Below are positions 1 through 14,690 of a stretch of DNA of 64,000 nt, one piece after another; the first letter of the stretch is position 1, and each line of letters starts with the position of its first letter. The position numbers and the translations under genes were made by a program. The notes beneath the pieces were generated by a model that saw only the letters and a program-made list of their open reading frames with translations, was not told where the DNA came from and did no database searches. This stretch comes from Apus apus (lineage: Eukaryota; Chordata; Aves; Apodiformes; Apodidae): NCBI RefSeq assembly GCF_020740795.1, contig NC_067286.1:16682350-16746349 (forward strand). Reading direction: 5' to 3'.

Positions 1-3000
1 GGACAGCCTTTCCCACCTACATGAGGAAGATGTGGTGCGTATCCCCTTCCTCCCAGACTATCCACCTCCCTGCAGGCTGGAAGTCCTCTGAGATGCACCA
101 TTCCCTGCAAAGCAGGTTTGCACCCCAGGGGGAGGTGTAAAGGATCTTGCAATGCTGCAAGAAATCCACAGCTCCATCTCAAGCTTTGACCCACAGAGGG
201 TGAGATCTGCACCCTGGGAGTGAGTTTCCTTAAGCAGTTGAGCTGCTTCTGCCTGACCAGGTGCAGAAGGACCAGCAGTGGAAGGTAGCAGCTGTGTCCC
301 AGTCTGCCCTGCTGAGCTTCCTTCCTCACTTGCAGAGGAAAAAACACTGCCCTGATTTCTCCCAGGCATCTCAGCTGCTGGATATTAACAGTTCTGTCAG
401 CAGAATGGCCTCTCACATCCCCAAGGAAGTGATAAGGCAGCTGCCACATTCCTCCTCCAGTGATAACGTTGGTCTCCAGGCAGGATTGGCTCCAGCTTCA
501 CCACTGGCGGCACCAGCTGAGATGCAGGCGCCACGGTGTCAGGGTCACCACTAACCCAAAGGGCCTGCAATGGCAGCTGGGGCAGGGCAGGGCATATCTG
601 GGTCACAGCATCTGGGACTGATGCCAGGGCAGATGCTGGAGCGGGTGCTGGGGCAGGTGCTCCCTCACCCCATTCAGCCCTGGCTCAGCCAGGTCCAAAA
701 CAGATCATGAGGGCTGTTTTGCCTGGCATTTGCCAGCCTATTTACAGAGATCCTCTTGTGCAAGGCGCTCACACGGGAGCTGGGAAGGGGATCTCCCACC
801 AGCCGCAGGACCCAGCCTGAGCTGTCCCTCTGCCCCGTTTGGGCACACCCTGAGGACTGCAGCCCCTACAGGATGAACATGAGCAGCAGATACAGTGTGA
901 CAACAGTTCAAGAGCTTGTAGAAAGGAAAAGAAAAACAATGACACAAAGAAAAATGCCTTAGTTGAGACTTGTTTCAGCCCAGTTTGAGTGAACGAGGGG
1001 CAGGTTTCAGCTGACCCCAGAAGTGCCACTCGGCCAGCCTGCCTGGCTTTGCCCACAACCTGGAATATGAACTACACAAGAAGGTTTCACTTCATCAGGG
1101 GCCTCACTGAGATTGTTCTCACTTGAGGTTCAGGACAGATCCCACTCCTCCCAGAAAAGGAAAGGAAAAAAAAAAGAATTAACTGAGACACTTTGTTCAA
1201 GAAAAACTTAGCTTTTCTAAGTACACTACAAACCTTTCCAGGGGAGATCTGCTCAGAGCCTATTGTATTCCGTGGCACCACAGGACCGCAGAGCTTAGCC
1301 CTGGTAGCATCTCTTCACAGAGTGGTCCCACTGCCATGCTGGCAGGAAGCTGGGAGTGCTCCCACATTCCTGCCCTCCCAAACTCCCATCTCCTCCAAGA
1401 ACGCAGAGCCAGAATGTGGACCCGGATGGAGACAGGACATCCGTCCCCACTGAGCCCACAGGGTAGCAGGAAAAGCACATCCCGGACTTGGGCCAAGAGA
1501 CTGCTCCACTGCCATGTAATAATTATTGCCTGCCTTATTTTGAGTGAGGTCTTTCTGCGAGCAGCAAATTCAGCCACTCTTTCCCCTTCCCCCCTCTGCT
1601 CCCCCTTGCCACCTCACTCTCCATGAGGAACAGAGCAGACCCAGACTAGAGTCCAGGCTCCCCTCTTTCCATCCCTACTCGTCCCACACTCCTATTTATT
1701 GTTTTCCCTCAGGTTCCCATAGAAACCCTTGTCTGTGGGCCTGGCAGGAAGCCACCATGTTGTTGTGTATTTATTTTTTTTTAATATATAAATGAAGTCA
1801 TTCATTAAACTCTGCCATGATCTCTCCTCCTTGTGTGACAGCTCCAGACAGTCTCTGATTCAGAAAGGTTCTTAACCCCTGCTTGCCCAGATCACCCCTG
1901 TTCGAAGATGCGAGCTCCACATCTGTGCCAGAATGAATTAGATTTAAATCTAATTCCCTTGCCATCTCCTCCAGCTCCTCAGGAAGGCCCTGCTGAGGCT
2001 TGGCCAGATACCTTGGGGAGCCCAGAAGGGGTCCCCTCCAAACTACACAAGCTTACCACAGTGCAAGAGCAATGCTGGTTGGCAGCCCTCTCCCCTTCCC
2101 AGTTGGATGTGACTAACTCTCTCCCCATGACCTCACCGGCTTGCTATTCTGTCCCTGCATCATCCAAACAGGCTGAGGACAGCACGGGGTGGGGGGGGGG
2201 GAACATTCTGGGGAGAAGAATTTATCTGCAAAAGCAGGGAAATCTCTTCCCCATATTCCTTTGCTGCAGAGCAAACCAGCCTCTGAGCTGCCACTCTGGG
2301 ACACAGCTCAGACACCCTGGGAGCTCTATACCTGCTCCTCTCAGGAACAAGGGCTGTGGGTAAAGCCCCCACTGAGCTCCCACTCACCCTGGGTTCAGAA
2401 ATATCACCACCCTTCAGCAAACACTTAAGACCAGTTTATTAGCAGATTCAGAGATCTCTCTCATGTGCAAACAGGCTGGGGGCACAGCCTCCAGGGTTTC
2501 ATAAGAGGTGCTTTGGGGTTCAGCAGTCACACTAACAAGCAGAGGGAAGAGAACTACTCTTTTTGGACTGATCTACTAGCAGCACAAATATTTGTCTCCA
2601 GTGAAAACCAAACAACAACCAAAAAAAACCAAATACATGAGAAACTAAACTTTGTCAAAGTCCTTGCTTTTGGGTCAGCTACTAGCATTTGTTGGACCAC
2701 AAACCGAATGTGCCATTTCAATTTGGACAAGCCCAAGCCTTCCTAAGTGTGAGGAGGCGGTCAGCTGGTAAATTGCCTTTCAAAGCAAAAAAAGTGGAAA
2801 GATTTAATTTCCAAACGGTTCCATTTTCTAAGAAGGGGCCGCAGTCTCCATTTGCTCTAATTGCTTGCAATCACATTCGGTAACTCAACATGCTCAGCCC
2901 ACAGCAGTATTGCACAACCATCTTTCCCATCTCTAGAAATAATTACTCAGTGCTTCAGGAACAGGCTGATACTGTGTACCTCTGCCTTCACCTCTTCACC

Positions 3001-6000
3001 TTCTTTTTGGGAAGAGACAGACTCATAAGTGTCGGTGGGACTGAGAGCTCTCTGTTTCACTCAACACAGTACAGGGAAATGGAAAGCAGGAAGACTTGAA
3101 GATTGAAGAGTTGCAAGATGAGCTACAGCTACAATCCTGTACCCAGTCACCTGCCTGAATAGAAAGGTTTTCCTGCAAGGTGAAAAGAAATTAATCTTCT
3201 CACAAAAACATAAGGGGGACTGGAGGAGGAAGGGAGGGTGCAGAGATTGCTTGCAAGCCATGGGCAAGGCTTGCTCCATCAAGACCTCATCATGTGGCCA
3301 GGTCATTTCTCTTACGCAGTCCCTACATCTCTGCCAACAGATTTTGGAGGTCTTGGTTTGGGGCAAAACACTCTTTTTGAAAGGAGTTTATCCCTTTCTG
3401 AGAGAGGTCTAGAAAAGGGCTGAAAGCACCTCAGTTCAGCTTTGGCCCCAGAGCCACAGCTTGCCAAGCGTCTGGGATGCTCGGACTTCTGCTCTGACCA
3501 GGACTGGTTGCCCATTTCAGATCCAGCTCTTGACTTCACCTCCCTCCAGACCCATGGCTAAGAGAGAGGTTTTATTTCCATTTGCCCAACAAAACACCTT
3601 TTCCTCCCACAGAACAACGATACAGGCTACACTGTTCCCCCCAGCCTTGGACACCCACTCCAGACAAGCCAGCATTGCTGGAAAGGTCACGTTTCCTTTG
3701 AGCAATTCCTCACCAGCACTTGAGAAGTTTACAATATTCAGGCAAGGGAAACTTCTGGCACCACATGAGCTGTGTTTAAGGGAAACACTGCAGACTTGGG
3801 TAGTCTTTCACACAGCCAATGGCTCAAAGGAAGCTTTGCTGGCCCAAACCCAAACTTGAGCACTAAAGCTAATTCCAGAAAGGAAAACGAAATGCCTCCC
3901 AGAGGCTTTGGACTTTGCAGACCTGTGCCAGAAAAACCCAGGAACCCTCTACCAGCACACTAGACATTCCTGCCTCCTGAGCTTGATAGGGTATTGGGCC
4001 AGGACGGTGTTGACTTTGGTCACTGATTGTGTTGGGTAGGCTGCCCTCTCTTCCCCCTTCACAGGGGAAGAGGTTTTGCAAAGAGGGCTTAGGAGGAGCC
4101 ATGCACAACACCTGGCGTGAAGGCTGCTGTTTTCCCGAGGGCATATAGCCCATTGACCCAGTGCAAATCCTACTACCATCAAGTTTAAAGCTCCCATCAC
4201 TTGCAAAGGCAACAGAGTCTACCACTGCTGAAAGTATCTAGAGATATTTGCAAGCAATGGGGCTGCATAAACTAAAGAACTGGGAACAGTACCCTGTATC
4301 AACTAGCCATCCTGTTGGCCTCTCTGTTGAGGCTGGGGGAAATAAAGATACCAGAAACCTGTGCAAGGGACAGGGAAGTCCCACGTAATCCATCACAGCC
4401 TTGTCACAGTGCCAGATACAGTATTGGTGCCTTGCTGCCCATCGGGGAGAGAGACCCCTCAGGGTAATTCTCTCTCACTGCCATCCAGCAACCAAAATTG
4501 GCTGAGCAACATAAACCAGAATATGGCCTAAGACAAGAGCATCATGCAGCTGAGCAGAGCTGCTGGGCTTTATTTTGTATTGTATTTATCACCCTGATGT
4601 GCAGCTCACCCCCTCACATGAAACAGAAGAGGACAGTCTCCAAAGGCTACAACGAAGCAACTCCCTCACCCACTTCACCTAACACAAACAAATCAATCAC
4701 TTATTAATCTTTTATAAATGCCATACCATGGATTTGTGTGACTGAGTCAAGTATGCTAAAATAGCCAGATAATGCCTGCCTCTGCTCGTGTCATTCAGGA
4801 CAAGCTGGCATCAGGCCTCTGCAAAATTCATGGCTAAGGATGCTTGCATGCAACACATGGTCATGCTGACATGGCTAAGTTTCTCTCCTTCCCTGCAAGC
4901 CACATGTTCCCTGGCTCAAAGCAGTGTCCCAGGAGATGCTTCACACTGCAGGCACCAGTGCTGGTCATCAGAGTGCTCAGCATCTCCACCCTTTCCAAAG
5001 ATCCCTCTAACACCCAGGCTTACCTCCACCTATCAATACACCTTAAGAAACCTGTCCCTAAGACTAAGGGCTTGTCCAAGGTCATCACAAAGCCAGGAAG
5101 ATGTAGAGAATGGAGCACAAGTCCAGGTGGCATCCCAACTCCCTGATTACCGCTCTGCCAAGAGGCTGCTGCTGAATGCCAGCAACCATGGCTGGAGACA
5201 CCAGGAACATGGGGTGAAAAAGCCTCTACAGTACAGCCATCACCAAGCTAGAGAGCAGCCAATGGTTATGCCTCTTGATAGAGGAATTTCTGTGACTTAG
5301 GAGTAATGTGGCTTGATAGCAAAGACTACAGCTGGGTAATCATCCCATTGGATAAGGACGAGGGTGTGGATAGCAGTACGATATAGGGAGACAAGAAAAA
5401 GAAATAAAATTTAAAATTATTATGTCACAGCCTGGAGTTTATTGCAGCCTGGTCTCAGGGGAGATGGTTATCCTAGCTCTGAAAGATAAGCTTGCCAGTC
5501 AAAGGCAGCCAGAGAGACACAAGCCTCTCCCTCCCATACATTCATGCAATTCCACAGCTGCATTGCTCTGTTCAGAGTCCAGGCTACAGAGTTTAAGAAA
5601 AGGCACGGGGGGAGAAAAAAAATATGCATATATGCTTCACCTTCAACCTTTTTCTCATACCAAACTTCCCCACCCATAGCTGTGCTGCCTCAGCCATGTC
5701 TCCCTGTTCTTCCTATAAATCATAACCATCCTTCAAGATGTGAAGAGCAGGGTGAAGCCACTTCACACCCAGGGGCAGCTGCAGAGCCTGTCCCCACCAA
5801 CCTGCTGGTGCCAAGGCATGTGGAAGGGCATCACGCCTGCAGCCATAAGGGCGCATCAAGCAACTCTTGCATAAAAGCAACTCTTTTTTAGATTAATCCT
5901 GGGTTTTCTCCACAAAAGCATACCCTATTTCTGGCCAAAGAAAGATGTGCAGATGTGCAGCCATGCATCCACATGTGCCAGGTATAAAATTCTGCCTGCT

Positions 6001-7560
6001 TTAGCCTTCATTAAATTCCCTGCAAAGATTGACCTGTCACTGCAGTGTGATGGGTAGGGAAAGCCCTGAGCTGGTAATTTATAGCTTCCACAAGCACAAT
6101 GAGAGACATTTGAGAAAGCTGGTGGCAAATGGTAGGAGCACACCTTGGAGGAGGATATAGGCAAGACTGGTCTTTCAGCATGAGCCTTGTCTGTCCCCCT
6201 GCATCTCACAGGACAGCAGCTTCCGAAAAGCACAGGGGATGGTCTGCACTTCCAGATGCCACGGGTGATCACAGGCCACTCGTAGAGGCATGAGGCAGCT
6301 GATTGGAACGACTGCTTCTTTTTATTGTTAGTGGTTTTATTCATGGCAGACAGAATCCCAACGAATCCTTTACAAGATGATGGATTGCACCCCCAAGACC
6401 GTGGGTCCTTAGCATGGAGATAGGCTGCTGCAGTAATGTATTAACATCACCGGTCAGGAATTTGGCAGGGGGGAGGAAAGGGCTGGAGTTCGAGCACTCC
6501 CAGCGCTCCACGGTATTCAGGAGGTGTGAGAAATTGGTGCCGTGTACGACCCTGAACCACAGCCCTTTCTCACGGTATCTTCATCTCAGCCCTAAGGTTC
6601 AAAGAACTGGAGGTTTTTCTCCTGAAGAGCAGGAAGGCTGGTTTCTGTTTTTGCAAGGGATAAGCATGCCTGAGGAGAAAATTAAGACTTGTCCAAGAGG
6701 CTGGGACTGGCTTACCCAGCTTTTGCACCTTATTTTTCCTCTCTCTCAGAGGGAAGCAAGCCCATGTAGCCTCCCTGCCTTGGCTGCAGCCAGCCAGCAT
6801 CCTCCTTGATAGACTCAGGCTGGAAAACAAGGAGGTGAGCAATAGCCTCAGCCCTGCTTAAAGCCCAGGATTAAGAGTGAGATTCCTACCAGGCATGCTG
6901 CTTTTTGTAGCACTGCTGGCTTGACCACAAATCCATTTTGCAGTCCTCGGGGTGACACAGTCTCCCCAGTCCCCGCAGCCCCCAGCAGCAGGAGGGAGTT
7001 TGCTACCCAGGCACTGGCAGGAAGCAGTAAGGAAGCCGTGGGAATGTGCTCCTCTGCTCCCTGGGAATGTTGAGCCATTCTTCATTTATGGCCATGGCTG
7101 ATGAGTTGTGCTGCAACAGGAACAGGAGGCAGCAGCAAGCCTTCAGTCCCCGCTGCGCTAAGACAGCATGTCTTCATGAGAAAAAACACTCTTTGCCCCA
7201 GAATACTGATTGCAATTCCCATGCATGCAAATGAGTGAAGTCATACTGACGGCAAAATAAGAAGGGGAAAAAAAATATAGTCTGGAAGCTGAAAATTTGT
7301 TCTCACACACCACTCCAGCTGCAAAGCCTCTGACCCCAGTATCCCCAGCCAGTACCCTTTCTAGCTGAACCATGCTTAGACACATGATTGTGTCTCACCA
7401 GAGCATGTGGATAACCTGCAGCTAATGCCCCAAGGGGCTCAGGGACTCCTTACAGTTCCCCAAAATTTCCATGAGTTCAAGTTCAGGCCCTAAATATTCA
7501 ATTCCTTGAGAGCAGGTAGAAGTCAGAGAAAAGCAAGTTTAAAAGCAAACAAAACCAATC
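1..7560. other. Noncoding stretch, probable LSP1 intron
   Basis: I see no exon, RNA gene or clear interspersed repeat here. Open frames are short, overlap on both strands and lack paired splice sites or recognisable domains. A run of about twelve G lies near 2190, and a short imperfect 12-base repeat (gctggggcaggt-like units) lies at about 620-662. If the minus-strand exon at 14850-14792 is the first exon of LSP1, this stretch is part of its first intron, with the remaining exons beyond the left edge. That placement is inferred from gene order. Confidence 0.5.
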
Positions 7561-7562
7561 AG

Positions 7563-9590
7563 TTGGCTTCTGGGGAAAGTCAACAGTAGGTGGAGTGGAG
7601 GGTTTACCACCTTTGGAAGAAGGGACAGGCAAATCAAGAGGAGTACAGAGATCTTGTGAGGTCATACAGAGAGAAAATGAGGAAGGCAAAAGCCCAGCTG
7701 GAGCTCAACTTGGCCACTGACATAATGGACAATAAAAAAAGTTTTCATAAATGCATTGACAATAAAAAGAGAACCAGGGACAATCTCCATCCCTTCCTGG
7801 ATGCAGGGCGTCATTGCAACCAAGGATGAGGAAAAGGCTGAGATACTTAATGCCTTCTTTGCCTCCATCTTCAATAGTGAGATCAGCTACTCCCAGGGTG
7901 TTCAGCCTCCTGAGCTGGGAGGTATGGACAGAGAGCAGAACAACCCCCCCATAATCCAGGCAGAAGTAGTTAATGATCTGCTTCTGCACCTGGACATGCA
8001 TAAGTCCATGGAGCTGTAAGGGATTCACTCAAGAGTACTGAGGGAGCTGGTGGGGAGCTCGCTGAGCCTCTCTCCATCATTTATCAACAATCATGGTCAA
8101 CAGGGGAGGTCCCAGATGACTGGAGGGTGGCTAATGTGACACCCATCTACAAGAAGGGCTGGAAGGAGGATCTGGAGAACTAGAGGCCTGTCAACCTGAC
8201 CTCAGTACCAGGAAAGAACATGGAGAGGCTTATCCTGAGTGAGCTCTCATGGCAAGTGCAGGCAGTCAGGGGATCAGGGCCAGCCAGCAGGGGTTTATGA
8301 AAGCGAGGTCATGCTTGATCAACCTGATCTCTTTCTATGACCACGTGACCCAACTACTGGATGACGGGAAGGCTGTGGGCATTGTCTACCTGGACTTTGG
8401 TAAGGCCTTTGACATCATCTCCCACAGCATTCTCCTGGAAAAGCTGGTGAATCATGGCATAGACAAGTGTACTCTTCAGTGGGTAAAAAACTGGCTGGAT
8501 GGCCGGGCCCAGAGAGTTGTGGTAAATGGGGTCAAATCCAGCTGGCAGCCAATCACCAGTGGTGTCCCTCAGGGCTCAGTGTTGGGGCCAGTCTTGTTCA
8601 ACATCTTCATCAGTGATCTGGATGAGGGCATTGAGTGCACCCTCAGTAAGTTTGCAGACAGCACCAAACTGGGTGGGAGTGTTGATCTGCTTGAGGGCAG
8701 GAAGGCTCTGCAGAGGGACCTGGACAGGCTGGATCGATGGGCCAAGGTCAAGTGTATGAAGTTCAATAAGGCCAAATGTCAGGTCCTGCATTTTGTTCAC
8801 AACAACCCCAGGCAACACTACAGGCTTTGGGAAGAGTGGCTGAAGAGCTGCCCAGCAGAAAAGGAGCTGGGGTTGCTGGTGGACTGACAGCTTAACATGA
8901 ACCAGCAGTGTGCCCAGGTGGCCAAGAAGGCCAACAGCATCCTGGCCTGCATCAGGAAGAGTGTGGCCAGCAGGAGTAGACAGGTGATCGTGCCCCTGTA
9001 CTCAGCACTGGTGAGGCCACACCTTGAGCACTGCGTGCAGTTCTGGGCCCCTCACTACAGGAAGGACACTGAGGGGCTGGAGTGTGTCCAGAGAAGAGCC
9101 ACCAAGTTGGTGAAGGGTCTAGAGAACAAGTCATATGAGGAGTGGCTGAGGGAATCAGGGATATTTACTTTGGAGAAGAGGAGGCTGAGGGGAGACTTCA
9201 CTGCCCTCTACAACTATCTGAAATGAGGCAGGTGTTGGCCTCTTCTCCCAAGTGAGTAATAACAGGACCAGAGGAAATGGCCTGAAGTTGCAGCAGAGGA
9301 GGTTTAGATTGGACATTAGGAAGAATTTATGTACTGAAAGAGTGGTCAGGCACTGGAACAGCCTGTCCAGGGAGGTGGTGGAGTCACCAGTCTTGGAGAT
9401 ATTCAAGAAACGTGTAGATGCAGAACTTCAGGGCATGCTCTAGTGGCCCATAACGTAGGTTCGGTGTTTGTGGTTGTGTGGGGTTTTTTTTTTGGTTGTT
9501 TGCTGGTTTGGTTTTGGGTTTGGGTTTTTTTTATCGTTGGACTCCATGATCTCAGAGGTCCTTTCCAACCATGACCATTCTGTGACTCTG
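7563..9590 (+). mobile_element. CR1 LINE, 5'-truncated, with ORF2 remnants and 3' end
   Basis: A CR1 retrotransposon copy of about 2 kb. The left part encodes the linker upstream of reverse transcriptase (7590-8019). The reverse transcriptase core is an open stretch at 8249-8887. It contains the segments [14 protein letters not shown] and FADSTKLGG, where active CR1 copies carry FADDTK, so one catalytic Asp is changed to Ser. The C-terminal region follows at 8897-9226 ([18 protein letters not shown]). Stops at about 8019 and 8888 and frame changes near 8020-8250 show it is dead. The 3' untranslated part runs to the CR1-type terminus ending in attctgtg-like octamers at about 9590. The apurinic endonuclease domain is missing, as is usual for 5'-truncated CR1 copies. 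Confidence 0.9.
9463..9534 (+). repeat. T/G-rich simple sequence inside the CR1 3' region
   Basis: A stretch made almost only of T and G (runs of gttt, ggttt and T8-T10) lies between the CR1 coding end and its conserved 3' terminus. It looks like local expansion of a short T/G-rich segment of the element after insertion. Confidence 0.7.
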
Positions 9591-12500
9591 CGAGTGCTCC
9601 TGACGAAAAAAGTCCCAGGGCTGTGAAAATCTGGGAATAGATCCACAGGGTACTCAGAGGGGATGGATGTGTCACTGCCACGAGAGAAAGATGAGCTGTC
9701 CTCCTTGGAGTGAAAGCAAAGGGCAGGATTCCCACAAGGCACTCAGGGATGCAGTGCCCACCACACACCAGCTTGGCCCCTTAACCCATCTTGCTCCACA
9801 GCTCAGCAGGGCTGCAAGGCCTGGGTCCCTCATAGCTTGCAAAATGCAGTGACATCACTCTGCAAGCAGCTGGCATAACCAAACCACGCTGGAACATGGA
9901 AAGCCCCCAGGCATACCTCACCAGCACCAGGCAATCAGTCTAGCCCAAAAGGCTTTCCTAGCTGCTCCTCCCCGCCAGCCGCATCTGGTCACCTCTCCCT
10001 TCTCATCTGCCCTCTGCTCATGGGGCTTGCAAAGGTGCCCTGGCCTTGGCAATGGGATGCAGAGGGATAAAACAAATGGTCACCAATAAAAACATCAAAA
10101 TGTTTCAGGATTAGGGAAGGGGAGCATTGTGGTGGGTAAGCCCTGCAGGGATCAGCAACTCCTCATGAAAGGCTGAGGTGGCATTGCAAAGTATGAATTG
10201 CATGATGAAGGCCCCGTGTTCCCTGCTATCCTCATGCCAGCATCCTTCCCTCCTCTCCTCAGGCAGCAGCAGTGCTACTGGCTCACTCCTACATGTTTAT
10301 CTCCCCCATCTTCCCCTAAAGAGCTTCCCATTTGAGGCAACCTTTCCTCACTCCTCATACCTATCCACAACACAGGGACACGGATAAAGAGGTGCTGTAG
10401 CAGCTCTTGGAGGCAGTAGTCGCTACCCCCCAGGCAATAAACCATGCCCAGACCATGTCTTGTCATTAACCACCCCCAAAAAATTCATCCTGCCCCTTCA
10501 AACCACCACCCAGCCCTCCTAGGCATGTCAAGCTTCTTGTTCCCAGCTCAGCACTCAGGAGGTCAAGACAGAAATACTGGAGTAGCATCTTCCCTGCTGA
10601 GAAACATCCTGGCAAACTCCAGGAAGCATTGCACACAGGCAGAAAGGAAGGCATCCCATGGAGGTTCACCATCAAAGTAAACATTACACTTAGACATACA
10701 CCAAAATTCAAGGAGTTCAGGGAATTTTAAAGCTACCCCTAATGCTGGGGGGACTCTGAGCATGGCCGGGGTGTTGCTCAATGATGCAGCAGCATGTTTC
10801 AGGGAGAAAGAAGGGGCTGTGCAGCTGCCTTGCACAGGCACCAGGACCACAAGTGCTGGCACTGGCTGGTAGCAGAAAGCATCTCACCACGTCTGGCATG
10901 CCAAAACACAGGGGCATGCAAGGATGATTTCACATCTCACAGTTTGGCTTCCTATGTTAATGACTCCACAGAAGATAAAGAAGCAAAAGTTCCATCCTCC
11001 AAAGGAAATAATTAGGTTTACCACCCAATCTAATATTCTGACTCATTTTCTTCCCCCACGCTTTTTCACCCTCAAGATTCAGTCCCCCTTCTCCACAGCA
11101 TTATTTGCACTTCAGACTCCATGGCACTGCAAAGACATGTAATTACAGACACTCATTTATTTGTTGCCTGTGCAGCAGCCACACTTTGGGCCGTCTGTTC
11201 TGGGCCAGGTCCCCTGTTGTGCCAGGAAGCATGCAAGCAGCAAGCTTGGAAACTGCCCTTTCTCCCCAAGAACAGATCACAGATCATTTCCTAGCGACAC
11301 ACGGGATTCACCCACATGCTGGATAAAAAACAAACCAGCTGAGACAAAAGCAGCAGCTCTTCTAATGCATATCCATCCATGCTCACACTTCACCCCACAG
11401 CTGCCCACCCCAGACAGGCACCAAAAGCTCAGCCATGGGGAGGCAACCACAGCAAGCCACTGCTGTGCTTAGTGGGAGCTGTGTCAACCAAGAGGCCTGA
11501 TAATCCAGTTTCAAGGAGAGGCACAGCTGATTTACACAGAGGCTGATTTGTAGGTTAATTAAACAGCCATATTCTTTTGTGAAACACTCGAGGCTCAATA
11601 GACTGAGAGTAAAATTCCAGCAGGAGCAGATAACAAACTGAATGAATCAACATGACACGGGCTGGATCCCTATCTTATTTATAGGAATTAATTAGAAGGA
11701 TAAGGAAAAATAGACCATGATAACACGATAAATTGTCTCATGTTTGGAGAGGACTTTAAAAAACACAAAGTCTTGTGGGCACATGTGAGGGATCACTCCT
11801 GTTAACATGTAACAAAGGAAGAAATCTTTCCAAAGAGATATTCTGATAGAGAGACTATGCAGGACGAGGGGAGTGCCCAGGCACTCCAGGCAAATGAAGT
11901 AGATAACCCTGTAATTGCTCATTCTTCCCTATGCCTTTCCTAGGTAATTACTCAGCCCCTTGTGCTCTTTGGTCTAAGGTACAACCCTGGGCTCTTTTCA
12001 GCCTCCAGCCTTACTGATGTAAAGGGCACATTCCTTCAAAGCCAACAGTGTCCCACTGCTGGCAGCCAGCAAGGAACAGTGAAGGATGTTTCCCAAAGTA
12101 CTGATTCAGTGCTTCAGCCTGCGATGTCTCTGACATGGCCCACTGCTCTTAAGCACACCCACCCACCCTGGAACCCTGCACGTGAAACCCTGTCAGCACA
12201 GTCCTTGGAAAAGCCATTTCATGCAAATTTGGTTCCTGGGACCAATACTTAGAGATGGCAGCCAGGCACTCCTGCTCTGTACACAGACATGGGTCACTTT
12301 GTCTGATATGCTGGGGTTTTGTCTTAAGCACAAGGCTGGATGTTTAAGCACTGGGACTCAGCTCTTCAATCCAAAATGCACAAGACTTTGACACTGGTTT
12401 CAGCTCAAGATGTCTTAACAAGGCCATAGAACAGCCTGACAAGCAACTCCCTTGGCTAAGCAATGCTCAGAGAAGGTAATTCCCTGGTTATGGGTGTTAA

Positions 12501-14690
12501 TGCTCTGCAGCAGAAGTGGCCAGGTTGGTCTTGGCATCACACTGAAATCCTTGGTGCTGGTGAGCAGGGCTCTGAGCAGCCATTTTCACTCTTCTGCTCC
12601 AGGTCACTGATGCACTTGGGCACATCAGAAGAGCCTAGGACTTTTGCAGTGTAACCACTCTGTCTGTGGTCAGCTTGGGACAGGTAAAGACAGAGCACTG
12701 CAGTCTTGACAGCAGTATATCTTCAAGCCAGGAGCCTCAAGCCATCTACCAACTGAAGGAGCTTGTGACTGCACCCAGGCTGGCAGGGCTTGCAGAGCCA
12801 GCCCTATAGTCAGGCTTAGGAAGGAAACTGCTCTCGGAGAAAATACAACTGCAAAACAGGCTGTGATGTGCATGAAGCAGATGCTGTCTATTCTCCTGCT
12901 GACTCCTGTGAGCATTAGTGGGGTTATTTGGGTGCAAACCATAGAAGAAATCCCTCATACATCTTCACACCCCACCTCCCTCGTTGTCTGTAAGCGGGAC
13001 TGGAAAACACCACCACAAAACCAGACCTCGGCTAAATTAAGCCTAACCCACGCAGGACAAATGCCATCCCAAAGTTCCTCTGGCAAAAGCCCCTGTGAGT
13101 CTCTAGGCCACCAACCTTATCCACAGCAGGAGGAACTTGGAAATACCATTAAAGAGAGGAAAACAACTCTGGCTTGAGCCATGCCAAGAATAGCTCTTTG
13201 AACACCCCTTTTCTGTGTATGAGGCACATGTGCCTCCCCTCCTATCTGCCATCCTGCAAAACAAGTTGCCATGCAGCTGTAAGCAGGTGACTCCAGCCCC
13301 TGTTCATTTGCCTGGCCCTCCTCAGTACAAGCTGTCTCCAAATCTGAGCCCATCCTTGCCTACTGCACACCCACATGGAGGTTTCTGCACCCCTCATGAG
13401 CCAAGCCCTGTTCTAAACCAGGGATCAGTAACCAAGATCCTAGTCCCTCTGGGCTGAGGCCAGGGAAAGAGAGCAATGGGCTACACAGGAGATGAAGAGA
13501 GCGGAGGCAGCTCCTCCTCTCTGCTTGTTATCCCAGGGGTCTGTGCACCCAGTTGGAGCTTTTCTACATCCAGAATGGGCCCCAGGAGAAGGCAAGAGGG
13601 ACCGCATGTCTGTAGGAGCCAGTTTCCCTTCCAAGGCATGAAACTCATCCAAGGAGCGAAGTTTAGAGGCTGCATTACCAGCCAGGGAAATCCCAGGCTG
13701 ACTGGAAGATGCCTGTCCAAATAAAACCCATGACCCCACCTCGACATCTTCTACATGCAAGCTGAAGAAAAGCAGGTATTGGCAAGCACAACGGAGCAGA
13801 GAGGTGCCCAAGACACAGGATATAAGTCCAGCACACTCAAGTTCCATCTCTCAGCCATCCAGCTCCTCAATTAAATACAAAGAAGTGAGGAGCACTTCTC
13901 TTCTTCCTGGTCAGATGCATCAGCATGGCACAGAATACGGTCCCCCAATATCAGCAGCCAGAGGAGGGTCTTGGAGACCCATAGAGGAAAGCAGCATTTC
14001 CAGCCCTCACTGAAAAGCAGTATTTCCATCCCCCAGGGAAAAGCAGAGTGACCACATGGAAGGGAATCCCAGCGCCAGCAGACAATGTCGCCATCCTCCC
14101 CAGCTCAGCCCCGGCTGACAAATGGGAATAAACCCAACTGAACTGTGCACCCCCCAGCCCTGACAATCATACTCCAGGAGAAAGGTTCAAAGCACTACTG
14201 CCATGAATTAAATCCAAACAGCAATGTCAGCTCACAGCCCAGGGAGGACCTGGCCCTGTACCGATTTCTGAATTGAAAATGAACATCACAGCATGCCCAG
14301 AGTACATTTCCCACCAAATAAAAAAAATAAAATAAAACAATGTAAAAAAAAAAAAATTACTTCTTTTAGGCAGAAGCCTTCAGTGCTCAAGGGACACAAA
14401 AAGACACCTATTGAGACATCCCTCGCATGGGAGGGGGGGAAATGGGAATGGAAATCAGCCGGCTCAGGTGAATGTCACAGCACAGTTGCGCTCAGTTATT
14501 TCAGTCGCGTGCTCCTGGAAAAGCCATCAGTAAGTTAAAATCTGCTTTTCTCATGCTTCTTTTGAGGACGAGGGGGGTATCTGTTTCCCTGCCTTCCAAC
14601 GTATCGCGTCTGCTGGAGAACCGGAGTGAGAAAAGAAATTCAGCTGATTTAAAGGGACACGAAGATGGTTGATCCGGAATAAATTCCCTT
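9591..14690. other. Noncoding stretch left of the LSP1 exon
   Basis: No exon or repeat family is recognised. An AT-rich block at about 11480-11720 has several TAAT/ATTA cores and GATAA words and little repeat character, so it could be a conserved noncoding element. A low-complexity A-rich stretch lies at 14320-14358. Confidence 0.45.

Noticed and set aside
8249-8887. Possible host reverse-transcriptase-like gene
   Set aside because: The surrounding sequence and 3' end are those of a CR1 LINE, with stops and frame breaks and a changed catalytic motif.
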